This document shows, one piece after another, positions 53,153 through 62,143 of a stretch of 64,000 bases of DNA. Source of the DNA: Rothia terrae (lineage in GTDB: Bacteria > Actinomycetota > Actinomycetes > Actinomycetales > Micrococcaceae). The notes under the pieces are model-generated. The model did no database searches. It saw nothing but the letters and a program-made list of their open reading frames with translations, and was not told the origin of the DNA. The translations under genes and the position numbers were made by a program. Numbering within the stretch: position 1 is the first letter of the stretch; every line of letters begins with the position of its first letter. The DNA is taken from the NCBI RefSeq assembly GCF_012396615.1, contig NZ_JAAXPV010000007.1:58068-122067 (forward strand). Direction: 5' to 3'.

Positions 53153-53169
53153 GCGCTGATAGCAAAGAT

Positions 53170-53961
53170 TTAGATGGAGTATTCCGGGGCTGCCCAGATA
53201 ACAACCTCGGGATGCTCGTAGAAGCGGTAACCCTGGCCGCGCACGGTGCGCACGGTGTTTGAAAGGCGTCCCAGCTTAGAACGCAGGCGTCGAATATGAA
53301 CGTCAATGGTGCGCTCGTTAGGTACTTCTTCAGCATCGTGCCACAGGCTATTTAGTAGCTCGTCGCGCCCTACAGTACGGGCGCCGTTTTCAACGAGGTA
53401 GTTGAGAAGCTCAAATTCTTTGAAAGTAAGATTCAGAATCTCACCGTCCAAGAACACTTCGCGGCGGGAAAGATCAATCAGGACGCCGGTGGTGTGAGTG
53501 GGCTTGGAATCTGATGAGAAGACGTTGCCGCCGGTGTGAGCGCTCTGCGCAGCGGGTTCGGGCTGGTGATGCATTGCGGTGGGATCGCCCAAAGCATTGC
53601 GCACAACTTCAAGGTCGGTGCCCTCTGCCCCCGCAGGTGCCAGCGCAACAGCTGCGTAAGACTCGGCTTCGGGAGCAAGATTGTGGGCGTATGCGCGAAG
53701 ATCCTGAACAATGCGCACCAGCGAGGTACCGCTACTCGCAGCGGCTTCTTCGCTCAAACCTACGTAAATCACGAAGCCGCGAGCCTCAGAATCGGGCACC
53801 TGGCGCGCGACGGGTTCCGGCGCAACGCGGGCAGTCATGGGACGCAGGTTGGCAGGATACTGCTTTGAGGCAGGAGCATGGTGAGGCGCTGCAGCTGACT
53901 GTTTAATCGCCTGAGGTCGGTTTCGCTGGGAAATGTGAACGTATCCAGGTGCACCTGACAT
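53170..53961 (-). CDS. Winged-helix regulator without a receiver domain
   Basis: 263-aa protein. The C-terminal OmpR/PhoB-type DNA-binding domain (about 160-255) is intact: VLIDLSRREVFLDGEILNLTFKEFELLNYL and NERTIDVHIRRLRSKLG, then VRGQGYRFYEH. The first 160 residues are not a receiver: there is no Asp-phosphorylation motif. Instead they hold a basic/Pro-rich stretch and a domain with RGFVIYVGLSEEAAAS and VRIVQDLRAYAHNLAPEAESYAAVALAPAG. It may sense a ligand or be constitutive. The target is unknown, and no kinase is adjacent. Confidence 0.82.
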   Translation of the reverse strand: MSGAPGYVHISQRNRPQAIKQSAAAPHHAPASKQYPANLRPMTARVAPEPVARQVPDSEARGFVIYVGLSEEAAASSGTSLVRIVQDLRAYAHNLAPEAESYAAVALAPAGAEGTDLEVVRNALGDPTAMHHQPEPAAQSAHTGGNVFSSDSKPTHTTGVLIDLSRREVFLDGEILNLTFKEFELLNYLVENGARTVGRDELLNSLWHDAEEVPNERTIDVHIRRLRSKLGRLSNTVRTVRGQGYRFYEHPEVVIWAAPEYSI

Positions 53962-54385
53962 TTTCTAACCTGCTCTCTGGCCTGTGTTGCCCCGCAACAA
54001 GCGTGTGTGTGATGTTCTTGCGACGGGTAAAAATCCACGGCGTGTATAAGGACGCGCGATTTTTACCGGGGTAGTCCTTTTATGGAACTCTGAATAAGTA
54101 AATAAATCAAGTAATATTTGTGATTTTTCAAAAAATATAATCTTTTTCTCGAAATTTACCTGTGTTACAAAATATTTCACTGTATAAAAAATGTATAGAT
54201 ATGCATGTTTGACATCTCGCATCCGCCCATCTGCTAGGTCGAGCGGTAAAAATTTTCAGAAAAATGGAACATCAAAGAAACTGAACATTTACCCTTCAAA
54301 TGTCAAGGTTGATTTACAAGAAAGTTCTAAAATTCTATCTTGCAGTCCATAATCAACATTTCACGGTTGGTAAATCGGGCAGAAA
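53962..54385. other. A+T-rich gene-free stretch
   Basis: 424 bases between the winged-helix gene start and the upp terminator. Sections 54090-54200 and 54240-54370 are strongly A+T-rich and contain no coding frame or RNA motif that I recognise. It presumably holds the promoter of the winged-helix gene. Confidence 0.6.
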
Positions 54386-54433
54386 AATACCGCCCTCTCC
54401 GCAACATATTGATGCGGTGATGAGAGCGGTATT
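54386..54433 (-). terminator. Terminator of upp
   Basis: AATACCGC (54386-54393) pairs with GCGGTATT (54426-54433), with inner CTCTC/GAGAG and CCGC/GCGG stems; on the minus strand it is followed by TTTCT. It lies 20 bases after the upp stop. Confidence 0.75.
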
Positions 54434-54453
54434 CAGTGTTCTCAGTAAGAGCC

Positions 54454-55092
54454 TTACTCGGCTACACCGTACAGGCGGTCACCAGCATCGCCCAAGCCGG
54501 GAACAATGTAAGACTTCTCGTTCAGGCGCTCATCCTGAGCAGCCAAGAAAAGATCAACATTCTCAAGACCTTCCACGCCAGCCTTGAGCGCTTCAATACC
54601 TTCGGGAGCACCCAAGATACACACGCACGTAATATGTTCAGCTCCACGCTTGCGCAAGAACTTAATGGCCTCGATCAACGTGCCACCGGTCGCCAGCATG
54701 GGATCAAGAAGGTACACCTGGCGTCCCGTCAAATCTTCGGGTAGACGCTCAGCGTAGGTCACGATATCCAAAGTTTCTTCGTTACGTGCCATGCCCAAGA
54801 ATCCAACCTCAGCGGTGGGAATCAAACGGGTCATGCCTTCAAGCATGCCCAAACCTGCGCGCAGAATAGGCACTACGAGCGGACGCGGTGAAGAAATGTA
54901 GGTACCAACGGTTTTGGTGATGGGAGTTTCAACCTCGCGTTCTTCAACACGAATCTCGCGGGTTGCCTCATACGCAAGCAGAGTCACTAGCTCATCAACG
55001 AGCTGACGGAAAATAGGTGACGGAGTGTTCTTATCACGAAGAACAGTGATTTTATGGTCGACCAGCGGGTGGTCCAAAACTTTAATACGCAT
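54454..55092 (-). CDS. upp: Uracil phosphoribosyltransferase
   Basis: 212-aa enzyme converting uracil and PRPP to UMP in pyrimidine salvage. Family sequence: [32 protein letters not shown] at the N-terminus, [18 protein letters not shown], the PRPP-binding loop [14 protein letters not shown], and the C-terminal [19 protein letters not shown]. Length and motifs are fully typical. A strong terminator follows, and it stands as a single gene. Confidence 0.97.
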   Translation of the reverse strand: MRIKVLDHPLVDHKITVLRDKNTPSPIFRQLVDELVTLLAYEATREIRVEEREVETPITKTVGTYISSPRPLVVPILRAGLGMLEGMTRLIPTAEVGFLGMARNEETLDIVTYAERLPEDLTGRQVYLLDPMLATGGTLIEAIKFLRKRGAEHITCVCILGAPEGIEALKAGVEGLENVDLFLAAQDERLNEKSYIVPGLGDAGDRLYGVAE

Positions 55093-55165
55093 GAGTTAAA
55101 CGCTACCACCGCGCGCGACATCTCCAACCAGAAAACTCACAAAAGTGGATCGGGTTGAAGGCTTA

Positions 55166-55423
55166 TTATTTATCCACGCGCACGAGGGTGAGCTCGCCTC
55201 CTTCACGCACCTTGTACTCTGGCGTGTATTGCCCGCTTTCATTAGCTTCAGGTGAAGGTGTTTGAACTTCAGAAGCAGAGCTGCTGGGGCTGCTAGAAGG
55301 TGATGGAGTTTGGGACGGGCTTGCAGATGAACCCTGTGTTGGAACAGCAGTGTCTTCCGGCGTTGCAGTTGGCTCCGCAATAGATGAAGGATTTGAGGCA
55401 GAAGGCATAGGTGTTTGGCTCAT
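55166..55423 (-). CDS. Ser/Pro-rich 85-aa protein of unknown function
   Basis: 85-aa protein dominated by Ser, Pro, Thr and Gln (about 10-65), ending in the more ordinary YTPEYKVREGGELTLVRVDK. No signal peptide or membrane segment. It starts 8 bases after the stop of the Tat-exported gene at 55432, so both are probably one transcript, and the skewed composition is like surface-protein linkers. It may be a truncated remnant of a cell-wall protein. No family recognised. Confidence 0.5.
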   Translation of the reverse strand: MSQTPMPSASNPSSIAEPTATPEDTAVPTQGSSASPSQTPSPSSSPSSSASEVQTPSPEANESGQYTPEYKVREGGELTLVRVDK

Positions 55424-55431
55424 TGTTACTC

Positions 55432-56079
55432 CTAGAAAGAGGTAGGACCAGTATTTTTAGTCATTGTCTTTGTACCATTAGCATCTGTGTACGTCATAGT
55501 GGTCTGGCCCGTAACGGTTAGACCACCGGCCGCAACACACCTATCGGTAACTTTAAACTGAATAAATACACCCGTAGCATCACCCGTACCATTCACCGAG
55601 GTGGAGACCTGCCATACAGGGGCAGTGTATTTGAGGGTAAGGGTTGTCGGACTGGTCTGAGTAACTGTCCACCCAGCAGGGATAACATTTGCACCGTATG
55701 ACCCTGTAGGTTCAATTTGAATACTGTGGTTGAAGGTAATGACAGAGGTAATGCTGACGTTAGTAACAGTTCCAGCAGACCCTTCTACCCAGTAGCCGTT
55801 CGACGAAGTGGTTGATCTATTGGAGTCAGAGTTACCTGCAGGTGATTTATAAGGTAGGGAGTCAATGTAACCGCGCGTTGGGTTAGTAGTTACGTTACAG
55901 GTACCTCTCATAGCTTTTCGGGCAACAGTTCGAAAGTACTGACCAGCTGTAGTAGTTGCCGTCCCTCTTTTGGACGCCGCATAAGCAGGAACAGAAGCCG
56001 CAGAAAGAACTACAGGCGCAGCCCAAGCCATCCCCTTAGCAAGGCTGCGACGAGATACGTGAGAGGAATTCTCTGACAT
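55432..56079 (-). CDS. Tat-exported surface/secreted protein
   Basis: 215-aa protein with a twin-arginine signal (SRRSLAKGMAWAAPVVLSAASVPAYA); cleavage is likely after Ala34. The mature part is Thr/Ser/Gly-rich and beta-structured, with many VT and SIT repeats, resembling surface or fimbrial-type proteins of oral actinobacteria. It has two Cys residues (GTCN, DRCVAAG) that may pair. I cannot name the family. The next gene, Ser/Pro-rich, is 8 bases downstream. A G9 tract lies upstream. Confidence 0.75.
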   Translation of the reverse strand: MSENSSHVSRRSLAKGMAWAAPVVLSAASVPAYAASKRGTATTTAGQYFRTVARKAMRGTCNVTTNPTRGYIDSLPYKSPAGNSDSNRSTTSSNGYWVEGSAGTVTNVSITSVITFNHSIQIEPTGSYGANVIPAGWTVTQTSPTTLTLKYTAPVWQVSTSVNGTGDATGVFIQFKVTDRCVAAGGLTVTGQTTMTYTDANGTKTMTKNTGPTSF

Positions 56080-56119
56080 TTTGCACTCTTTAGTTTTCGA
56101 AATTAAATATTTAGAAATC

Positions 56120-56146
56120 AGTATAACAAAGTTACTACCCCCCCCC
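56120..56146 (-). promoter_or_regulatory. Promoter-like region with G9/C9 homopolymer
   Basis: On the minus strand a run of nine G (56138-56146) lies 12 bases upstream of TATACT (56125-56120), a good -10 hexamer, about 40 bases before the ATG at 56079. The tract occupies the expected -35/spacer region, so a change in its length would change promoter geometry. Confidence 0.5.
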
Positions 56147-56594
56147 GCTTAGATTTTTATGAGAAAGCTCCACGCGCAGACTTGGCTCGTAAATGCTTTT
56201 TCACTCGTTTAGCCTAGGAAGATGTGAATATATTTCAAAGAGACCAGTTAAACCCGAAGTCAGACCCGGGTTTTTAACTAGATATTCCGGAGGCCTTTTT
56301 CTCTACCGACTAGGAAATTTATCTTTCCAAAGAAACAAAATATTTTTTATGCTTCGGCGCGCCGCCTACAGATATTTATTTTAAATTAACCGATATTTAA
56401 CCAGTTGATAAACCCATAAACCGCCTATAACTATCAGCATTCCTTCAGTTACCAGTCAGTCAAATACATCTATATCAAAACTTAACCAACGGTACGACCA
56501 CAGCCAGGAAGGTGATTTTATAAGACCTTCCGTAACGTCGGATGCCCATAAAGAACCCCCGCTCCAGTACCCCGCACAAACATTCAGGCATAAC
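56147..56594. other. A+T-rich gene-free stretch between the Tat-protein promoter and tRNA-Ser
   Basis: About 450 bases with A+T-rich segments and short poor open frames whose composition does not suggest coding. Apart from the tRNA terminator next to it, no RNA motif, repeat or gene was seen. Confidence 0.6.
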
Positions 56595-56627
56595 AAAAGC
56601 CCGGTTTAAAAATTCAAACCGGGCTTT
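56595..56627 (-). terminator. Terminator after tRNA-Ser(CGA)
   Basis: AAAGCCCGGTTT (56596-56607) pairs with AAACCGGGCTTT (56616-56627), with A/T runs at the ends. On the minus strand it follows the tRNA and ends in TTTTG. Confidence 0.85.
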
Positions 56628-56634
56628 ATATGAG

Positions 56635-56722
56635 CGGTGACGGAGGGATTTGAACCCTCGGTACGGGGTTACCGTACACAACATTTCGAGTGTTGCACCT
56701 TCGGCCGCTCGGACACGTCACC
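56635..56722 (-). tRNA. tRNA-Ser (anticodon CGA)
   Basis: On the minus strand GGTGACG (56722-56716) pairs with CGTCACC (56642-56636), discriminator G at 56635, with no encoded CCA. The anticodon loop is CTCGAAA in CAACA/TGTTG, the variable arm is long, and the T-loop is TTCAAAT. It is the third serine tRNA in the window and lies next to tadA and the TetR gene. Confidence 0.93.
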
Positions 56723-56794
56723 AGCGTCTACGAGCTTACCCAAAAGCGCGACAATACTCAAATACTACGGCAGATAGCATCAGGCATACATGAG

Positions 56795-57451
56795 CTAAGA
56801 AGAAATATAACCGTCGATAACAAGCATTGCAGTTCGAGTGGCATCCTCAGCATCGCGGTCTGAGGCATGGACTTCGCGGTCCATTGTCAGCATAAATACC
56901 GCACCAAAGAGCGCGACGGCTACAGCCTCCGTACTTTGATTGGTATCAACCTTATAGTGCAGCGGAATACCGTCGATAATGCCCTTGATAGCACCGATGA
57001 GTTCCTGGCGCACCTCTCGCATGGTGGGCGACCAGGTTTCGGGATTCTTCCAGACTTCTGAAAGCCACAGACGAGCGAAGCCCGGGTGCACTTCTAGATA
57101 TTTAAAGGCTGAATAGCACGCCAAGCGAATTGCCTCGCGCGGATCTCGCTGTGTACATCCTTTATCAATCTCTGAAATCAAGAGCTTGGCTCCATACTGC
57201 AAGAGTTGGTCAACCATCGTCTTTTTGGATCCAAAGTTGTAGTAGACGGTGCCCTTTGACACCCCTGCGCGCTCGGCAACTTCGTCAACAGTGGTAGCGA
57301 TTGAGCCTTTTTCGCTCATGATGAGCAGGGCAGCTTCAAAGAGTTTGAGCTGGGTTTTATTGGTCCGTCCGGGGCGACGGGTGGACGCCTGTGCGTAGGG
57401 GCTTTGGTATGCGTAGGGCTCTGCTGATAAGCGCGGCGAGTGATCAGTCAT
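56795..57451 (-). CDS. TetR-family transcriptional regulator
   Basis: 218-aa regulator. Helix-turn-helix: KLFEAALLIMSEKGSIATTVDEVAERAGVSKGTVYYNFGSKKTMVDQLL (split across about 38-86). The ligand-binding domain is C-terminal and unrecognised. A basic, disordered N-terminus (RRPGRTNKTQL) precedes the DNA-binding part. The ATG at 57451 lies behind AAAGGTGG. It may regulate a transporter gene elsewhere; the nearest is the MFS gene at 60508, but they are not divergent. No operator seen. Confidence 0.85.
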   Translation of the reverse strand: MTDHSPRLSAEPYAYQSPYAQASTRRPGRTNKTQLKLFEAALLIMSEKGSIATTVDEVAERAGVSKGTVYYNFGSKKTMVDQLLQYGAKLLISEIDKGCTQRDPREAIRLACYSAFKYLEVHPGFARLWLSEVWKNPETWSPTMREVRQELIGAIKGIIDGIPLHYKVDTNQSTEAVAVALFGAVFMLTMDREVHASDRDAEDATRTAMLVIDGYISS

Positions 57452-57613
57452 GGGGCGCCACCTTTGAGATGAGAACAATGAACTAACTAGACAGAACATC
57501 TAATATACACTCTAGTTTTTGAAATAATCTGCTTATTTTTTCAAAAAATTTACGGGTGAGTGTTCAAGTATACACATTAGGTTACCGTCCGGTTACATAG
57601 CCGGAAGTGCGGT

Positions 57614-58129
57614 CTAGCGTTCGCGCTTGTCAGCGAAGAATGAGGTGAGCAAGTGAGCGCATTCCTCCTCGCGCACTCCTGCATAAACCTCTACCCAGTG
57701 GTTCACGCCTCCATCGCGCAAGACATCGTAAACGCTACCGGCAGCCCCTGTTTTTTCTTCCCACGCGCCCATGACAACCACTGGTATTCGAGCCAGCAAA
57801 ATGGCACCGGCGCACATCAGGCAGGGTTCCAGCGTGACCACCAGCGTGCATCCGTCAAGACGCCAGGTACCCAGGCGATCCGCTGCCTCGCGAATTGCCA
57901 GAACCTCAGCGTGCGAGGTGGGGTCTTTCGTCGCCTCGCGCTCGTTATGCCCGCGTCCTATGACGGTGCCATCAGCGTCAACAACGACAGCCCCAATAGG
58001 CACATCGTCGCTTGCCAGAGCGAGTTTCGCCTGGTCAAGGGCATAGCCCATCCAGGCCCGATGCTGAGGGGAAGCAGGAAGGTCATGAGTGCGCGTAGCA
58101 CCGGGGGTTGAGGGTTGAAGTTGGCTCAT
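57614..58129 (-). CDS. tadA: tRNA-specific adenosine deaminase
   Basis: 171-aa enzyme converting adenosine-34 to inosine in tRNA-Arg(ACG). Zinc ligands are His73 (with Glu75 as proton shuttle, in SHAEVLAIREA) and Cys103/Cys106 in EPCLMCAGA. KTGAAGSVYDVLRD follows, as in TadA. A 25-residue N-terminal extension is present. It lies 9 bases after the helicase gene at 58139 in the same direction. Confidence 0.93.
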   Translation of the reverse strand: MSQLQPSTPGATRTHDLPASPQHRAWMGYALDQAKLALASDDVPIGAVVVDADGTVIGRGHNEREATKDPTSHAEVLAIREAADRLGTWRLDGCTLVVTLEPCLMCAGAILLARIPVVVMGAWEEKTGAAGSVYDVLRDGGVNHWVEVYAGVREEECAHLLTSFFADKRER

Positions 58130-58138
58130 AGCTCTCCC

Positions 58139-60385
58139 CTAGTGTGTGCTTGCGAGCGCGAACGGTAGAACGTGCGCCGCTCCGGCTTGTTTGAGCAGGC
58201 GAGTTGCGACGGTGATGCTCCATCGTGAGTCGACGAGGTCGGTTACAAGAAGAACTGTCGGTTGCTGTTCTTGCAGGTAGTTCTTCATCTCGTCGGGGGC
58301 GTCCCAGGCGTGCACTGTGGCGGCGCATCGAAAGACGCTGTTGCCGCCAAAGTGTGCGGCGTCCTGTACCTGTGTGAGGGGGCCGAGGTCGACCAGTTTT
58401 CCGGTGACAGCAAGGCCGTGGGCTAGGGATTGTGTAAGCTGCGGACGCACTGGTGAGGGGATATAAACCACCGCTTGAGGACGCTGCTGCCACTGCCAAT
58501 CGGCAAGTACCTGCACGCAGGCTTTGCCCATGTCGGGGCTGATGGGCGCATCAATCTCAGGGGTGTTTTCGGCGTTTGTGAAGAGCTCGCGCAGGCGGTT
58601 ACCCCAGCCGAGGTCGGTGAGGCGGGCGAGCGCGCGTCCTGTCTCAGGTCGCAGATCAGCTGGAATTTTACCTTTGAGAGGTTTGCCGTTTTCGCTCACG
58701 CCTAGGCGGTCGAGACCGGTGGGCCACATGCCGCGCGGTTCAATCTCCACGCCTACGGATGCCAGTGCCCCGCGTGCGGCCTGCGCAGCGTTGTCGTTGA
58801 TGTTGGTGGCGAACCAGGGAGCGGCGCAGGTGTCGCACTGGCCGCAGGGTTGCGCGGTGCGGTCATCGAGTTCGAAGGCGAGAAACTGCATACGGCAGGT
58901 GGTGGTGCGTTCGTAGTCCAGCATGGCGTTCTGCTCGTTGCGTCGGGTTTGCGCTACGCGGCTGTAGCGTTGCGCATCGTAGGTCCACGGGTTGCCGGTG
59001 GCAATCCAGCCCTTGTCAACGCGTTCGGTAGCACCTTCAACGGCGAGCACTTTCAGCAGAAGCTCGATGGAGTTTCGTTTGACGTCTACACGGGTTTCAA
59101 GGGCGGGCACGCTCAGAGGTTGACCCTGCTCTGTTGCCTCGCGCAAAGCATTTAGCAGGGCGTGGGTGTTCTCTTGGGTGGGCATGGACGCGGTTGCAAA
59201 GTACTCCCAGATTTCTTGATCTTCGGTGCCGGGTAGCAGAAGGACGTCCGCGTTGATTGCACCGCGTCCGGCGCGTCCTACTTGCTGGTAGTAAGCCACG
59301 GCCGAGGACGGCGCGCCCAGGTGTACCACGAATCCGAGGTCTGGTTTATCAAAGCCCATGCCGAGCGCGCTGGTAGCAACGAGGGCTTTCACGCGGTTTT
59401 CTTTCAGTGCGGCTTCGAGTTCTTGACGCTCGTCGGCATCGGTGCGTCCGGTGTAGGCGGCGACGTTGTACCCGGCATCGCGAAGGGCTGCGGCGGTGTC
59501 TTCGGCGGCAGAGACGGTGAGCGAGTAGATAATGCCAGAGCCGTTGAAAGAGCCCAGGTGCGTGAGTAACCAGCCTAGACGCTGGGTAGAATCAGGTAAG
59601 TTCAGCACGCCCAGTCGTAGAGAATCACGGGTGAGCGGGCCGCGCAGAATGAAAACGTCGGAGGCGAGGTGAGACTCCCCCGATTGCTCAGGCTGAGTCG
59701 GTTGCATGCCTTGCCCCGGCGAAGGCTCACCGGCAGGCGTCCCTGAGTTGGCGCCTAACTGTTCGGCGACGTCCTGCACCACGCGCTCGTTCGCGGTTGC
59801 GGTGGTCGCAAGAATGGGAACGCCTGCGGGCAGTTGAGCAATCAGCGTGCGAATACGCCGGTAGTCGGGGCGGAAGTCGTGCCCCCAGTCAGAGATACAG
59901 TGCGCCTCATCGATTACGAGCATGCCCAGGTTAGGGAGGATGCGCGGCAGCCAGTTCTCGCGGAAGGCAGGGTTGTTCAGGCGCTCGGGGCCGATGAGTA
60001 GAACGTCCAGCTCGTTCGCTGCGATTTGAGCGGCAATCGAATCCCACTCTGTCACGTTGGATGAATTCACCATTGCGGCGCGCACACCGGCGCGGGCGGC
60101 AGCGTCCACCTGATCACGCATGAGAGCGAGTAGGGGCGAGACAATCAGCGTCACGCCGCTACCTGCCTGGCGCATCAGAAGGGCTGAGAGAAAGTACACC
60201 GCCGACTTGCCCCAGCCCGTGCGTTGAATAACGAGTGCGCGGCGGCGGTGCGCCACGAGTGCCTCGATAGCCTCGAACTGTCCAGGATGAAAGTGCGCGC
60301 CGGGATTGCCGGTGAGTTTGTGCAACAGCTCAAGGGCGGATGCGTGCAGGTGGCTGGCGGGCTCGGTGCCGGGTGCTGAAGTCAT
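58139..60385 (-). CDS. RecQ-like DNA helicase with phosphoribosyltransferase-like C-terminus
   Basis: 748-aa ATP-dependent DNA helicase. RecQ motifs: motif 0 FHPGQFEAIEAL, Walker A RTGWGKS with Lys60, DEAH box VIDEAHCISDWGHDFRPDYRRI, SALGMGFDKPDLGFVVHLGAPSSAVAYYQQVGRAGR. A zinc cluster follows (CRMQF, then CGQCDTC). The C-terminal part resembles a phosphoribosyltransferase fold (VYIPSP, VLLVTDLVDSRWSITVATRLL), which occurs in a known actinobacterial RecQ subgroup. It unwinds forked or recombination intermediates. tadA follows after 9 bases, suggesting co-transcription. Confidence 0.87.
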   Translation of the reverse strand: MTSAPGTEPASHLHASALELLHKLTGNPGAHFHPGQFEAIEALVAHRRRALVIQRTGWGKSAVYFLSALLMRQAGSGVTLIVSPLLALMRDQVDAAARAGVRAAMVNSSNVTEWDSIAAQIAANELDVLLIGPERLNNPAFRENWLPRILPNLGMLVIDEAHCISDWGHDFRPDYRRIRTLIAQLPAGVPILATTATANERVVQDVAEQLGANSGTPAGEPSPGQGMQPTQPEQSGESHLASDVFILRGPLTRDSLRLGVLNLPDSTQRLGWLLTHLGSFNGSGIIYSLTVSAAEDTAAALRDAGYNVAAYTGRTDADERQELEAALKENRVKALVATSALGMGFDKPDLGFVVHLGAPSSAVAYYQQVGRAGRGAINADVLLLPGTEDQEIWEYFATASMPTQENTHALLNALREATEQGQPLSVPALETRVDVKRNSIELLLKVLAVEGATERVDKGWIATGNPWTYDAQRYSRVAQTRRNEQNAMLDYERTTTCRMQFLAFELDDRTAQPCGQCDTCAAPWFATNINDNAAQAARGALASVGVEIEPRGMWPTGLDRLGVSENGKPLKGKIPADLRPETGRALARLTDLGWGNRLRELFTNAENTPEIDAPISPDMGKACVQVLADWQWQQRPQAVVYIPSPVRPQLTQSLAHGLAVTGKLVDLGPLTQVQDAAHFGGNSVFRCAATVHAWDAPDEMKNYLQEQQPTVLLVTDLVDSRWSITVATRLLKQAGAAHVLPFALASTH

Positions 60386-60507
60386 GTCTCTAGCATGGCA
60401 TATCTGCGCGCTAGGTACGTGAGGGGTGACAGACTACAAAAGCTTATTCCCTGAGCGTGCTCATCGTCTCAACCCACGATTTGCCCCCGTTAACTAGACT
60501 GGATGGT

Positions 60508-62034
60508 ATGCCCGTAACCAATTCCATTCCGCTGAACGCTGGCAAAATGCAGTGGCTTGCTCTTGCTGTGTTGATGCTGCCTGTCCTATTGATTTCTGTT
60601 GACAACACCGTGTTGAGTTTCGCGCTGCCCGAGATCTCTCGCGTCATGCGCCCCACCGGCACTCAGCTTTTGTGGATGGTTGATCTGTACCCGCTGGTGC
60701 TGGCGGCTCTACTGGTTCCCATGGGTTCGCTGGGCGATAAGATCGGACGCCGTCGACTGCTCTTGATTGGTTGCACGGGTTTTGGTGTGGTCTCTGCTCT
60801 GGCGGGATTCGCGCCGAGTGCTAGCTGGTTGATTGCCGCTCGCGGTACGCTGGGCTTTTTTGGTGCTATGCTCATGCCCTCAACGCTGGCGCTTATTCGC
60901 AATATCTTTCTCAACCCCAATCAGCGACGCGTGGCGTTGGCCATCTGGGCGTCAGGCTTTTCTGCCGGTGCTGTCATCGGCCCGATTATGGGCGGGTTTT
61001 TGTTGGAGCATTTTTGGTGGGGCTCTATCTTTTTGATTGCCACGCTCATTCTTGCGCCGGCGCTTATTTGCCTGCCGATGCTCGTGCCCGAATCGTATAA
61101 CCGCACGGGCGGTCGCATTGACGTTCCTAGCATCCTGCTGATTATGACGGCGATGTTCGGCATTATTTATGCGCTGAAGATTGGCGCTACTGAGGGGCTG
61201 GGGCACCTCAGTATTTACGTGGCGCTGGTGGCCGGCCTGGTCACCGGGGTTTTGTTTGTGCGCAGGCAGAACCACCTTGAGCACCCCATGCTTGATATGA
61301 CGCTCTTTCACAGCCGCGTCTTTACCGGTGGTCTGCTGAGTAACCTCATCACGATGACGAGTTTTACCGGCTTCATGATTTTCTACTCCCAGTACGTGCA
61401 GCTGGTGGTAGGTTTCTCGCCGATTGCCGCCGGACTATCGATGCTTCCTGCGGTTATTTGCACCATTCTTTCTGGGTTGCTGGTGGTGCGCGTGGCTAAG
61501 TTCATTCGCCCCGGGTTAGCGGTTGCTCTGGCTCTAGCACTCAACGTTTTGGGCTACGCGCTGATTTCGTTCGGTGGCTTTACCGGCGCGTCCTTTGCCC
61601 TGTTTATGGCTGGCTTTATGATGCTCGGCGTGGGCAACGGCGCCGCGCAAACCCTCGCGAACGACGCGATTATTGGCGGCGTTGATATCAGCAAGGCGGG
61701 CGCGGCATCCGCGGTGTCTGAAACCGCGTATGAGCTGGGTAGTGTTCTGGGCGCCGCTCTGCTGGGCACGGTGCTAACTGCTGTTTTCCGTGCTCAGATT
61801 GTTGTGCCGCCGGGCGTTTCTGGTGAGGACGCGAATGTTGCGGGTGAGACGCTGGGCGGTGCGCTGGATGTCGCGTCCCGCTATTCGGGTGATACCGCTA
61901 CTGCGCTAGTAAACAGTGCGCAGCAGGCATTCTCGTCGGGGGTGGGTTTCTCTTCGGCGGTGGCGGTGCTCCTGTGCGCAACGGGTGTGGTCACTGCCGT
62001 GACATTGCTGCGGAGTCTACCGAAAGCGTCCTAG
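60508..62034 (+). CDS. MFS drug exporter (DHA2/QacA-SmvA-like, 14 helices)
   Basis: 508-aa major facilitator of the 14-helix DHA2 group. Motif A is GSLGDKIGRRRLL, motif C lies near GFSAGAVIGPIMGG, and N-terminal LDNTVLSFALPEI-type sequence is present as SVDNTVLSFALPEI. SmvA/QacA-like members expel cationic biocides. The start at 60508 gives the canonical N-terminus; longer forms overlap the divergent helicase promoter. No neighbouring regulator. Confidence 0.9.
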   Translation: MPVTNSIPLNAGKMQWLALAVLMLPVLLISVDNTVLSFALPEISRVMRPTGTQLLWMVDLYPLVLAALLVPMGSLGDKIGRRRLLLIGCTGFGVVSALAGFAPSASWLIAARGTLGFFGAMLMPSTLALIRNIFLNPNQRRVALAIWASGFSAGAVIGPIMGGFLLEHFWWGSIFLIATLILAPALICLPMLVPESYNRTGGRIDVPSILLIMTAMFGIIYALKIGATEGLGHLSIYVALVAGLVTGVLFVRRQNHLEHPMLDMTLFHSRVFTGGLLSNLITMTSFTGFMIFYSQYVQLVVGFSPIAAGLSMLPAVICTILSGLLVVRVAKFIRPGLAVALALALNVLGYALISFGGFTGASFALFMAGFMMLGVGNGAAQTLANDAIIGGVDISKAGAASAVSETAYELGSVLGAALLGTVLTAVFRAQIVVPPGVSGEDANVAGETLGGALDVASRYSGDTATALVNSAQQAFSSGVGFSSAVAVLLCATGVVTAVTLLRSLPKAS

Positions 62035-62143
62035 CGCTACCCCTCACGGTTAACTTACCTGTCAGGGCACGTGAAGGAAGCCACTAGCCCGTATTAAGCA
62101 AAAACATAGGGTTTCGCTTTATCATTTGTGAAGGTGCACCGCT

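Noticed and set aside
56475..56684. Short frame overlapping tRNA-Ser(CGA)
   Set aside because: It overlaps a well-formed tRNA and its terminator, so coding is not credible.
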